Shown here piece by piece: positions 33,541 through 40,863 of a stretch of DNA of 64,000 bases. The DNA is from JALNZF01 sp964447405 (lineage in GTDB: Bacteria; Nitrospirota; UBA9217). Position 1 is the stretch's first letter. Every line of letters begins with the position of its first letter. The DNA lies in contig CAYUSP010000003.1 of assembly GCA_964447405.1 (NCBI GenBank), positions 682,001 to 746,000 of the forward strand, read 5' to 3'. The position numbers and the translations under genes are program-made. A model generated the notes under the pieces. That model saw nothing but the letters and a program-made list of their open reading frames with translations. It made no database searches and was not told where the DNA came from.

Positions 33541-34257
33541 TTACCGTGGAATAAGGATTGTCATTTTATCCAGAATCAGCAGCACGCCCATGATGATCAG
33601 GATGATGCCGCTGGTGATCTTGACTGCCTTGAAATGTTTTTTTAACACATTGAATGACGAAAGGAAGGCGCTGATGGCGATGGCCGAAAGGATGAATGGT
33701 ACGCCAAGACCGAGCGAATAAAACATGAGCAGTGTCATCCCGCTTCCCAGCGTATCGCTCGTCACGGCAAGAGCAAGGACCGATCCCAGAAAAGGCCCGG
33801 TGCATGGCGTCCAACCTGCTCCGAAGATCATACCGACGACAACCGTACCCAAATAACCTGCGGGCCGCGATTTAAGACTGAGCTTTGCTTCCTGCTGCAA
33901 AAATGGGATGTTGACGACATCCATCACAAATACACCCATGATAATAACCAGCACTCCTCCCACAATACGAATGACATCGAGGTGCTGCGAAAGTATGCTG
34001 CCCGCAAGGCTCGCCGTGGCGCCGAGGAGCACGAAAATGATCGAGAACCCCGCCACGAATGCCAGTGAATGGAGCAGGGTAATGCTCATGTTCTTCCGGC
34101 GCGTCTCCCTGCTGACCAACTCGTCGTAACTGATCCCGGTTATATAGGAAACGTAGGAGGGGATAAGCGGCAGAATGCAGGGAGAAGCAAAAGAAATAAT
34201 CCCCATGACGAGTGAGTAAAGCAGGACATACGGCGTCAAACCATGCGAAAGGTCCAT
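33541..34257 (-). CDS. ccdA: CcdA-like cytochrome c biogenesis / thiol-disulfide transporter
   Basis: 238 residues with six membrane helices. The two redox cysteines sit in the typical places: FASPCILPLIPSY in helix 1 and WTPCTGPFLGSV in helix 4. CcdA passes electrons from cytoplasmic thioredoxin to periplasmic thiol proteins used in cytochrome c maturation. Cytochromes c and CxxCH sensors elsewhere in the window would need this supply. I chose ATG 34257 for its AGGGAG site; an earlier in-frame start lacks one. Confidence 0.9.
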   Translation of the reverse strand: MDLSHGLTPYVLLYSLVMGIISFASPCILPLIPSYVSYITGISYDELVSRETRRKNMSITLLHSLAFVAGFSIIFVLLGATASLAGSILSQHLDVIRIVGGVLVIIMGVFVMDVVNIPFLQQEAKLSLKSRPAGYLGTVVVGMIFGAGWTPCTGPFLGSVLALAVTSDTLGSGMTLLMFYSLGLGVPFILSAIAISAFLSSFNVLKKHFKAVKITSGIILIIMGVLLILDKMTILIPR

Positions 34258-34451
34258 GCAGGATAATCTCCCTTTAAAAACAGCAATGCATAATACCAAA
34301 GCAGGTCAAATTTAGTCAAGCAATACTTTTGTTATTCTCGGGTTGATGTGTTCTAAAGTTCAGACTATGCCGGGTTTTTCGCTTGATATTTCTCTGTTGC
34401 CGGCACACTCGTTCCGCACGCCATTCCCACAGACACACGGCATTTTTTTTA

Positions 34452-34480
34452 TTGACAAAGAATGGCAAGTTCACTATTCT
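34452..34480 (+). promoter_or_regulatory. Sigma70 promoter of fchA
   Basis: TTGACA (34452-34457), 17 bases, TATTCT (34475-34480). The transcript would start near 34487 and include the AGGAGG site before ATG 34529. Confidence 0.7.
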
Positions 34481-34528
34481 TCAGCTCGAATCAATCGCAG
34501 CAATTCTGTGCATAGGAGGATCAATTCG

Positions 34529-35155
34529 ATGTACATCGATCAACCGATACGACAGTTTATGGACAAACTGGCCAGCAAATCTCCCGAACCTGGAGGCGGC
34601 AGCGTAGCAGCGCTTACCGGATCGCTCGGTGCGGCACTGGTAAGCATGGTCTCGAATCTCACCCTCGGTAAGGAAAAATACAAGGACGTTCAGCCTCAGA
34701 TCGAACAGTTGCTCAAGGAATCGGAAAAACTGCGAACAGAAATGCAGGACCTCATCCAGAAGGACACCGAAGTATATGGCGCTCTTTCCGAAGTTTACAA
34801 GATGCCAAAGAATACTGATGCGGAAAAAGCTGCGCGCACTGCAAAGATGCAGGTGGCGTTGAAAAATGCCTGCCAGGTTCCCTTTGACATCGGGATGAAA
34901 TCACTGGAAGTGGCGAAACTCGCCCGTCGCGCTGCCGATATCGGGAATGTTGGCGCGGTCAGCGACGCGGGCGTGGCCGTGCTGCTCGCCCAGGCCTGTG
35001 CGCAGAGTGCCGCGCTCAATGTCAAGATCAACGTGAACAGCATCAAGGATGATGCATACAACCAAGACACCTGGACACGCATGCAGGATGTGCTCGGCCA
35101 GGTTGCGGCTCTGGAAAAATCAGTGATGGAAACGACGTATAAGAAAATGGGCTAA
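34529..35155 (+). CDS. fchA: Methenyltetrahydrofolate cyclohydrolase, FchA type
   Basis: 208 residues of the FTCD_C/cyclodeaminase-cyclohydrolase family: EPGGGSVAALTGSLGAALVSMV near the start is the core glycine-rich signature (residues about 19-40). It opens 5,10-methenyl-THF to 10-formyl-THF. I chose ATG 34529 for the AGGAGG site 9 bases upstream; an upstream in-frame start would contain the promoter. folD follows, separated by a repeat element. FolD here lacks cyclohydrolase residues, so FchA probably supplies that step. Confidence 0.88.
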   Translation: MYIDQPIRQFMDKLASKSPEPGGGSVAALTGSLGAALVSMVSNLTLGKEKYKDVQPQIEQLLKESEKLRTEMQDLIQKDTEVYGALSEVYKMPKNTDAEKAARTAKMQVALKNACQVPFDIGMKSLEVAKLARRAADIGNVGAVSDAGVAVLLAQACAQSAALNVKINVNSIKDDAYNQDTWTRMQDVLGQVAALEKSVMETTYKKMG

Positions 35156-35161
35156 AATATT

Positions 35162-35269
35162 GGGTCATGTAGCATGGGTCAAGCAGCAAGGATCCAAGAG
35201 CGGGCGGTAACGATCTTGTTTGATGGTTCTCCCCATGCTACTTGCTACAGTGCTTTTGCTACTTGACCC
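35162..35269. repeat. Empty inverted-repeat element between fchA and folD
   Basis: GGGTCATGTAGCA (35162-35174) is inverted at 35257-35269 with one mismatch. Further AGCAAG/GTAGCA words fill the inner sides. No gene lies inside. It begins 7 bases after the fchA stop and ends before the folD ribosome site. Confidence 0.65.
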
Positions 35270-35292
35270 TCTTCGACGAAGGAGAAGAACAC

Positions 35293-36144
35293 ATGTCAGC
35301 TAAACTATTAACCGGCAAAGAAGTTGCTCAGAAGATGGACCAGGATATCCAGAAGGATGTCCAGGAGCTCAAGACGAAGGGTTGCAATCCAGCGCTCAGG
35401 ATCATGATCGTGGGCGATGCGGAAGATTCGATCTTTTACGCGAACAGCGCAAAAAAGATGGCGGAAAAGAACGGCATTGCCTGTGAAATAGAGCAGGTTG
35501 CCGGAACTACAAGTCAGGCAGACTTTGTCAGCACGCTTAAACAGCGGAACGCGGACAAGAACATTCACGGTATCATCGTCATGCGGCCGTTCCCAAAACA
35601 GATCAGCGAAGATGTTGTAAAACACATTCTCGCTCCGGAAAAAGATATTGACTGCTTCAATCCAGTGAACGCCGGCAAGATCATGGCCGGCGATATGACC
35701 GGCTTCCCGCCGGCAACCCCCCAGGCAGTCATGGAAATCCTGAAATTCTATCAGATCCCCATGAGCGGCAAGGAAGCGGTGGTCATCGGCCGCTCCATGG
35801 TTGTGGGCAAGCCTATGTCCATGCTGCTGTTGGGTGAGAACGCGACAGTCACCGTATGCCACTCAAAAACGCAGGACCTTCCTGGCGTTTGCCGCAGAGC
35901 AGACATTCTTGTTGCAGCAATCGGCAAGGCAAAGATGATCACAAAGGACTATATCAAGCAGGGCGCCACGGTCATGGATGTGGGAATTAATCCGGAAGGT
36001 GATAAGTTCGTGGGTGATGTGGACACCGAACCGGCAAAGGATGTTGCCGGAGCTATAACTCCGGTCCCCGGTGGTGTGGGCACGGTCACGACGCGTGTGC
36101 TGCTCAAGCATGTCGTTAAAGCAGCGAAACTGCAGAACCCATAA
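35293..36144 (+). CDS. folD: FolD-type methylenetetrahydrofolate dehydrogenase, cyclohydrolase site degraded
   Basis: 283 residues with the full FolD architecture, including the NADP-binding VVIGRSMVVGKPMSMLLL and ITPVPGGVGTVTTR. Compared with E. coli FolD the cyclohydrolase residues differ: Tyr50 is kept (Tyr49), catalytic Lys54 is Ala53, Gln98 is Met97, and Asp121 is kept (Asp120). Such changes are expected to remove cyclohydrolase activity and leave the dehydrogenase. The upstream fchA gene would then complete the pathway. ATG 35293 is chosen for its GGAG site. Confidence 0.92.
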   Translation: MSAKLLTGKEVAQKMDQDIQKDVQELKTKGCNPALRIMIVGDAEDSIFYANSAKKMAEKNGIACEIEQVAGTTSQADFVSTLKQRNADKNIHGIIVMRPFPKQISEDVVKHILAPEKDIDCFNPVNAGKIMAGDMTGFPPATPQAVMEILKFYQIPMSGKEAVVIGRSMVVGKPMSMLLLGENATVTVCHSKTQDLPGVCRRADILVAAIGKAKMITKDYIKQGATVMDVGINPEGDKFVGDVDTEPAKDVAGAITPVPGGVGTVTTRVLLKHVVKAAKLQNP

Positions 36145-36301
36145 CGAGAGATCAATGGTTTTGGCAAGAACCAAGGACAAAATAGCAGAGCAAAGCAGAA
36201 ATTCAGGTTTGAAAGCTGCATAGTACGTCGAACTTATACCTGTTACCGCCATTCCGGTGAAGAGCGGAATCCGGATTCACCGTTACATCGCATAACATAA
36301 A

Positions 36302-36333
36302 AAACCCCCGGGAGATTGCTCCCCCGGGGGTTT
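36302..36333. terminator. Bidirectional terminator between folD and the porin gene
   Basis: An 11-base-pair perfect stem (AAACCCCCGGG with CCCGGGGGTTT, 36302-36312 and 36323-36333) and a 10-base loop. T-rich runs follow on both strands. It serves convergent genes: folD (plus) and the porin (minus). Confidence 0.88.
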
Positions 36334-36375
36334 GTTTTTGCTTCCGTATCAGCACAATTACTGTGCGAACACGAT

Positions 36376-37674
36376 TTAGAACGCCATGGTAAGCACGCCC
36401 TGGATGTTGGTTGAAGCATCCTTGCCCAGACCTGCGCCCGGGATAAGATGGCCGACAACCCAGTTCCAGGTCACGCCATCAGCAAGCTTCCAGTTCGCCT
36501 TGAGGTCGATTTCGTTTCCGAGCTCGGAAGTATCTGCACCACCAACTTCCTTCTTGTTCGCGACCTTTTCCGTGGCCTGCAGAATCCAGATATCGCCGCC
36601 AATGCTCAGGTTCTTTGTAGCTGCGAACATGGCGCCTGCATTAAGCGCTGTGGTACCGCAGAAGCCCTGGTTCTTCGCGCCGCATGCACCAGCGACCAAG
36701 AATTCATAGACCAGCGTGTAGTGAACATCCTTGTCAAGGAAGGTGACCATTTGATTGAAGTCAGGTGAGGTCGAATTGCGCTTGACGCCGGAACCGCGGG
36801 CTACGGTAAAGTTCACCGTGAGAGCATCCATCGGCACTTTGCCTTCGATTACGATCTGGTTGCCCTTGAGTTTTGCCGAGGTGGTAGCACCCTTTGCTGT
36901 GCCAGACTGCATGTCAAGTTCAGCCTTGAGATCGATCGGGCCGACTTTGCCGCCAAAATGCAAGCCGACGTTCGTGGCTTTCGTGTCATAACCGGCTGTA
37001 TTGAATCCAAAGCCATTTCGACGGTCATTCGCCTGTAAGATGTTGATACCGGCTGTGGCATCACCAAACTTGTTGGTGGCAACGAGCACATAGGCATCAA
37101 TGTCATCGCTGGCATTGATCGCTCCCTCGGAGATCTTCACATCCACTACGCCAAGATGGAGTCCGCCGAAATCAGCATAGGCTACTAAGGCATCGGAACC
37201 ATACTTGTTGGAACGAATGAACCAAGCATTGCTGAGCTGAAGGAACATATGACCAGCCTTGAAAAAGACTGGCGTTCCCGGGATCGGGGTCAGGAGCCAT
37301 GCTTCGCGAAGCTTGATGCGGCTTGCGGGACCAGTGGTGGCAACGTAATTGCCAGCTGTATTCGTGCCACCGGTCACTACCGTCGTGGTTCCCTGCTCTG
37401 CTTCATATCTGCCGAATGTGTCCCAGTCGTTCTCGATCGTCACTTTAGCCTTGGCATCGCCTGCCTTGGCATTAATGTCAATGCGAACTCTCTCCTGCGT
37501 GCTAACGTCTCTTGTGGCGCTCGTGTCAGCTGTTGCATCACTAAAATCCAGGTTGTTGAAATTCTTGCTTCTCAAAAATACCTGCCCGCCTATGGTAACA
37601 TCCGCGGCCAGGGCCACCGTACTGATCATAACCATCGCCAGTGCCAACAGTACTACGAAATACTTCTTCATCAT
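36376..37674 (-). CDS. Outer-membrane porin-like beta-barrel protein
   Basis: 432 residues. The signal peptide (about 1-23, ending VALA-AD) is followed by repeated amphipathic beta strands, many Gly and Asn, and a C-terminal Phe (LTMAF), as in BAM-assembled porins. It resembles the porins of the VTIGGQ/VRIDINAKAG type seen in anaerobic and metal-reducing bacteria, but I cannot name a substrate. A GGGAGG site precedes the tandem ATG codons. It has a long upstream region with no gene and a strong terminator downstream, so it is probably transcribed alone. Confidence 0.78.
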   Translation of the reverse strand: MMKKYFVVLLALAMVMISTVALAADVTIGGQVFLRSKNFNNLDFSDATADTSATRDVSTQERVRIDINAKAGDAKAKVTIENDWDTFGRYEAEQGTTTVVTGGTNTAGNYVATTGPASRIKLREAWLLTPIPGTPVFFKAGHMFLQLSNAWFIRSNKYGSDALVAYADFGGLHLGVVDVKISEGAINASDDIDAYVLVATNKFGDATAGINILQANDRRNGFGFNTAGYDTKATNVGLHFGGKVGPIDLKAELDMQSGTAKGATTSAKLKGNQIVIEGKVPMDALTVNFTVARGSGVKRNSTSPDFNQMVTFLDKDVHYTLVYEFLVAGACGAKNQGFCGTTALNAGAMFAATKNLSIGGDIWILQATEKVANKKEVGGADTSELGNEIDLKANWKLADGVTWNWVVGHLIPGAGLGKDASTNIQGVLTMAF

Positions 37675-38423
37675 TCATCCTCCCTTAACATTGATTTTGC
37701 CCCGAATTGCTCCGGAACACAAGGTAACCTCTTTTTTATCTACAACTCAAAATGATGCCGATGCATTATTGCGGTTTATTGGGACAGCACCCCCCCTTTC
37801 ATCTTTGTATCAAAATTTTGAACAAACGAAGGATAGAGACTCAAGTCCACATAGTGAGCTGATGTGCATTTCAAATTTTACTGCATTTCTTGTATTTTTT
37901 TTGCGGAATCCCTTGCTGCTGCTTTTGGGACAACTGATGTATTGCTCAACGCGAACACGTTGGCAATGGTGATATGTAGGTCTGTCAGTGGTTATCATTG
38001 ATTGATAATTTCATACGAATCTGCCACTAGCACAAACAACTACAAACAACGAAATGTGAAAACCGGGGAAGACAAAACACGTGATGCAAGCATTCAATGA
38101 GCATTTGGAAGCAATTGAAGTAGGGCAAATATAACAAAGTCGCATAGTCAAGTCAAGACTTTTCTACCTCATTGAAATGGGAATAAAACATGATCAGTTG
38201 CAGATTACCGAAACTATAAACTCGCTGACTTGCTGACGTAGAAAAGATTGCCCGCGCATATAACACCATTCATTCATGAAACAGGTCCCAAAAAGTCTGA
38301 CGTACCTCAGCTGCGATTTGATCAATCAGTCGGACCTGTGGCTAACCAGTCGCCGCCAATTCCCGGGATCATCATTTCAGTTTCCCCTTGCCATCACAAA
38401 TAACTCATGCTATAACGCTCGTC
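37675..38423. other. 749-base AT-rich intergenic region between divergent genes
   Basis: No convincing gene is seen in either direction. The base composition is clearly more AT-rich than the flanking genes. It contains an inverted repeat TTATCA-5-TGATAA (37992-38008), a second pair ACAGGTCC/GGACCTGT (38281-38288 and 38332-38339), and the promoter of the next gene (38388-38416). Room remains for a small RNA, but I see no specific evidence for one. Confidence 0.5.
38388..38416 (+). promoter_or_regulatory. Promoter of the membrane protein gene, leaderless
   Basis: TTGCCA (38388-38393), 17 bases ending in TGC, TATAAC (38411-38416), then seven bases and ATG 38424. There is no ribosome site, so the transcript probably begins at the start codon. 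Confidence 0.65.
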
Positions 38424-39035
38424 ATGTCAACCTCTCCCTCCTTAGAAGAACAGATAACGATGGCGGGCCTCACATACGGACGCCGCCACGACATCGCATA
38501 CCGCTCCGGCATGGTGCTCCAGGTATGCGGTGCTGCCTTGCTCGCTGTGCTGTATCCGCTCGACAGCCCGTTCTATACCATAGGCATCATGCTGTTCGAA
38601 GCCGGCGTACTGCTTTCTGCAATCTATCTTCTCGTTTGGATGCGCCCGGTCAAGAAGATAATAGTCGGGTCGGTGATCGCAGGGCTCGTTCTTCAAGTAG
38701 TCGGTGCCTTCGCGGCCCCGGAACAATATGCGGGTCTGGTTCTGCTCTCAGGAATCGGGCTCGTCTGCGCTGGAGCGGCTGGGATGGTCGGCAATGAGGC
38801 GTTTTGCTTTGGATACCGTGAAGGCTGGGTGCTTATGCTGGCTGGATTTCCCGTGATGGTCCTGGCAAATCTGCTGCTCAGAGAGAACCGCATTTTCAAT
38901 TCGCTGGGTTTCTCCGTTATTTTTTTACTGCTGCTTTCACTTACAGGCAAGAAGCTAAGGCAGAAATTGCTTTCTTTACCCTCTACAAGCGTTTGCGGGG
39001 TGTCGGAGAGGACAGAAGTAAGAAGTAAGAAGTAA
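38424..39035 (+). CDS. Multi-pass membrane protein, unknown function
   Basis: 203 residues from ATG 38424. Five or six hydrophobic helices are visible (for example VLQVCGAALLAVLYPL, MLFEAGVLLSAIYLLVWM and VLMLAGFPVMVLANLLL). I do not recognise a family. The last dozen codons (SERTEVRSKK) lie inside the GAAGTAA repeat that begins the S23-type cassette, so the natural C-terminus has probably been replaced. No ribosome site precedes the ATG; see the promoter at 38388. Confidence 0.65.
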   Translation: MSTSPSLEEQITMAGLTYGRRHDIAYRSGMVLQVCGAALLAVLYPLDSPFYTIGIMLFEAGVLLSAIYLLVWMRPVKKIIVGSVIAGLVLQVVGAFAAPEQYAGLVLLSGIGLVCAGAAGMVGNEAFCFGYREGWVLMLAGFPVMVLANLLLRENRIFNSLGFSVIFLLLLSLTGKKLRQKLLSLPSTSVCGVSERTEVRSKK

Positions 39036-39458
39036 GAGAACTACCAAATATAATTCGTCCAACATGAAAAAACATAACTTCAGAAATCTAAAAATCTACC
39101 AACGAGCCATAGCATTCGCTGTGGATATTTACCAGATCAGCAGGAGTTTTCCGCAGGATGAAATTTATGGGCTGACAAGTCAGATACGACGGGCCGCAAC
39201 TTCAATCCCCCTTAATATTGCCGAAGGCAGTGGCAGCACATCAGGAAAAGAGTTTAGGCGATTTCTTGAAATTGCTTTACGTTCTGATTATGAGGTATTG
39301 GCCTGTCTGGAAATATCATTACGATTGAATTACTGCAATCATGCGGTTTTTGAAAAACTGACTCAGGAAGCAAACGAAATAGCATCCATGATAGCTGGAT
39401 TCTCAAAAAGCCTATAATCTTACTTCTTACGTCTTATCTCCTTTTTCTTTCTTCTGTC
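39011..39458. mobile_element. S23-type cassette, bounded by imperfect inverted repeats
   Basis: The left side (39011-39037) is GACAG followed by three GAAGTAA units. The right side has TCTTACTTCTTAC (39418-39430) and CTTCTGTC (39451-39458), the inverted forms of the same words, with an AT-rich insertion between them. The block holds only the four-helix-bundle gene. Its right edge overlaps the stop codon of the response regulator ending at 39457, and its left edge is inside the end of the preceding reading frame. Confidence 0.6.
39064..39417 (+). CDS. Four-helix-bundle protein (S23 / 23S rRNA intervening-sequence family)
   Basis: 117 residues. Signature stretches are LKIYQRAIAFAVDIYQ, the central LTSQIRRAATSIPLNIAEG, and the helical end with SDYEVLACLEISL. 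The family was first seen in intervening sequences of 23S rRNA genes, but most members, like this one, lie elsewhere. Its function is unknown. It is enclosed by inverted GAAGTAA-type repeats and has no evident ribosome site. Confidence 0.93.
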   Translation: MKKHNFRNLKIYQRAIAFAVDIYQISRSFPQDEIYGLTSQIRRAATSIPLNIAEGSGSTSGKEFRRFLEIALRSDYEVLACLEISLRLNYCNHAVFEKLTQEANEIASMIAGFSKSL

Positions 39459-40863
39459 ACTTAAAATCTTCCTTTTTCAAACCATACCGCGCCATCTTTT
39501 CATGGAAGTTCTTGATATTGATCCCCGCATGACCAGCCGCTTTGGTCATGTTTCCGGCATACATTTTGAGAAGCTGGGTAAAATATTCTGTTTCAAACTG
39601 CGCAACGACCTCAGTTTTGATCATCCGAAAAGGCGGGATATCGCCTCCTCCGGGGAATGACGCGGTGAACTTTCCTGTTCCTCCCGGACGTTTCAAGTCA
39701 AGACGGCTGAGGGTGTCGCCCTTTTCCATGATCACTGCGCGTTCGATAAGATTCTCCAGTTCGCGCACGTTTCCGGGATAGGAATACCGCAGCAACGCAG
39801 TGAGCGCATCCGGTGATATAGAAGTAATCGTTTTCTGGTTTTTTTCGCAATATTTCCTGAGAAAAAATGAGGCTAAAAGCGGGACATCGTCCATCCGGTC
39901 CCGCAATGCGGGCAATTTGATCGGAACAACATTCAGCCGGTAAAAAAGGTCCTCGCGAAACAACCGTTCACCCATAGCGCGATGAAGATCCTTGTGCGTG
40001 GCGGCAATGACCCGTACATCGACTTTTACGGGATGATTACCTCCCACGCGTTCGAACTCACGCTCCTGCAGTACGCGCAGGAGCTTCATCTGGACCGGCA
40101 TGGACATTTCCCCGATCTCGTCGAGGAACAGCGTACCACCATCCGCCATCTCGAATCTACCGATGCGCTGCCGGATCGCACCGGTAAACGATCCCTTCTC
40201 GTGTCCAAACAGTTCACTTTCCAGGAGGGTCTCGGGAAGGGCTGAACAGCTCACAACGACGAATGGGCGGTCCTTTCTTCTGCTGTTATAGTGGATCGAC
40301 CGGGCTATGAGCTCTTTGCCTGTGCCGCTCTCTCCGTGGATCAGCACAGTTGCATCGGTCTCGGCCACTGTACGGATGAGCTGAAATATCCCCTGCATGT
40401 GCGGATTTCTTCCCAAAAGATTGCCAAACTGATAACGCTCCTCCACCTCATGCCTGAGATTTTCCACCTCCCGGAAAAGCCTCCTGCGTTCAACAGCATT
40501 TTTTACCTGTTGGCTCAGATCCTCATATTGTATCGGTTTGGTTAAAAAGCTGTAGGCGCCCTCCTTCATTGCCTTGACAGCCATCTCTATCGTCCCGTAA
40601 GCGGTCACGACGATCACCGGAATGTCAGTCCTGCCCGGCCCCGGGAAGGCTCCCTTGCGAAGCTTCTCGAGCAGGTCCATACCCGTGATCATCGGCATCT
40701 GCTGGTCCACGATAATGACATCGAAATCGCGGCTCTCAAGGCATCTCAATGCCGAAACGCCGTCTTCCGCCGTCTCTACTTCATAGCCTTCCCTTCTGAG
40801 GTTGGCAGACATGACCAGAAGGATGTCGGGCTCATCGTCGACTATTAAGAGGGAGCCTTTCAT
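39457..40863 (-). CDS. Sigma54-dependent response regulator, NtrC family
   Basis: 468 residues: receiver (1-125, Asp in IIVDQQMP), AAA+ domain (about 145-385, Walker A GESGTGKE, Walker B LFLDEIGE) and a C-terminal Fis-type helix-turn-helix (MTKAAGHAGINIKNFHEKMA). The sigma54-contact loop reads GSFTGA instead of GAFTGA, a conservative change found in some functional members. The ATG overlaps the stop of the kinase gene as ATGA, next to a run of nine C. It is the last gene of the 48.7-39.5 kb signalling cluster. Confidence 0.94.
   Translation of the reverse strand: MKGSLLIVDDEPDILLVMSANLRREGYEVETAEDGVSALRCLESRDFDVIIVDQQMPMITGMDLLEKLRKGAFPGPGRTDIPVIVVTAYGTIEMAVKAMKEGAYSFLTKPIQYEDLSQQVKNAVERRRLFREVENLRHEVEERYQFGNLLGRNPHMQGIFQLIRTVAETDATVLIHGESGTGKELIARSIHYNSRRKDRPFVVVSCSALPETLLESELFGHEKGSFTGAIRQRIGRFEMADGGTLFLDEIGEMSMPVQMKLLRVLQEREFERVGGNHPVKVDVRVIAATHKDLHRAMGERLFREDLFYRLNVVPIKLPALRDRMDDVPLLASFFLRKYCEKNQKTITSISPDALTALLRYSYPGNVRELENLIERAVIMEKGDTLSRLDLKRPGGTGKFTASFPGGGDIPPFRMIKTEVVAQFETEYFTQLLKMYAGNMTKAAGHAGINIKNFHEKMARYGLKKEDFK

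Noticed and set aside
39064..39417. The S23-type gene as part of a 23S rRNA intervening sequence
   Set aside because: There is no rRNA sequence on either side.
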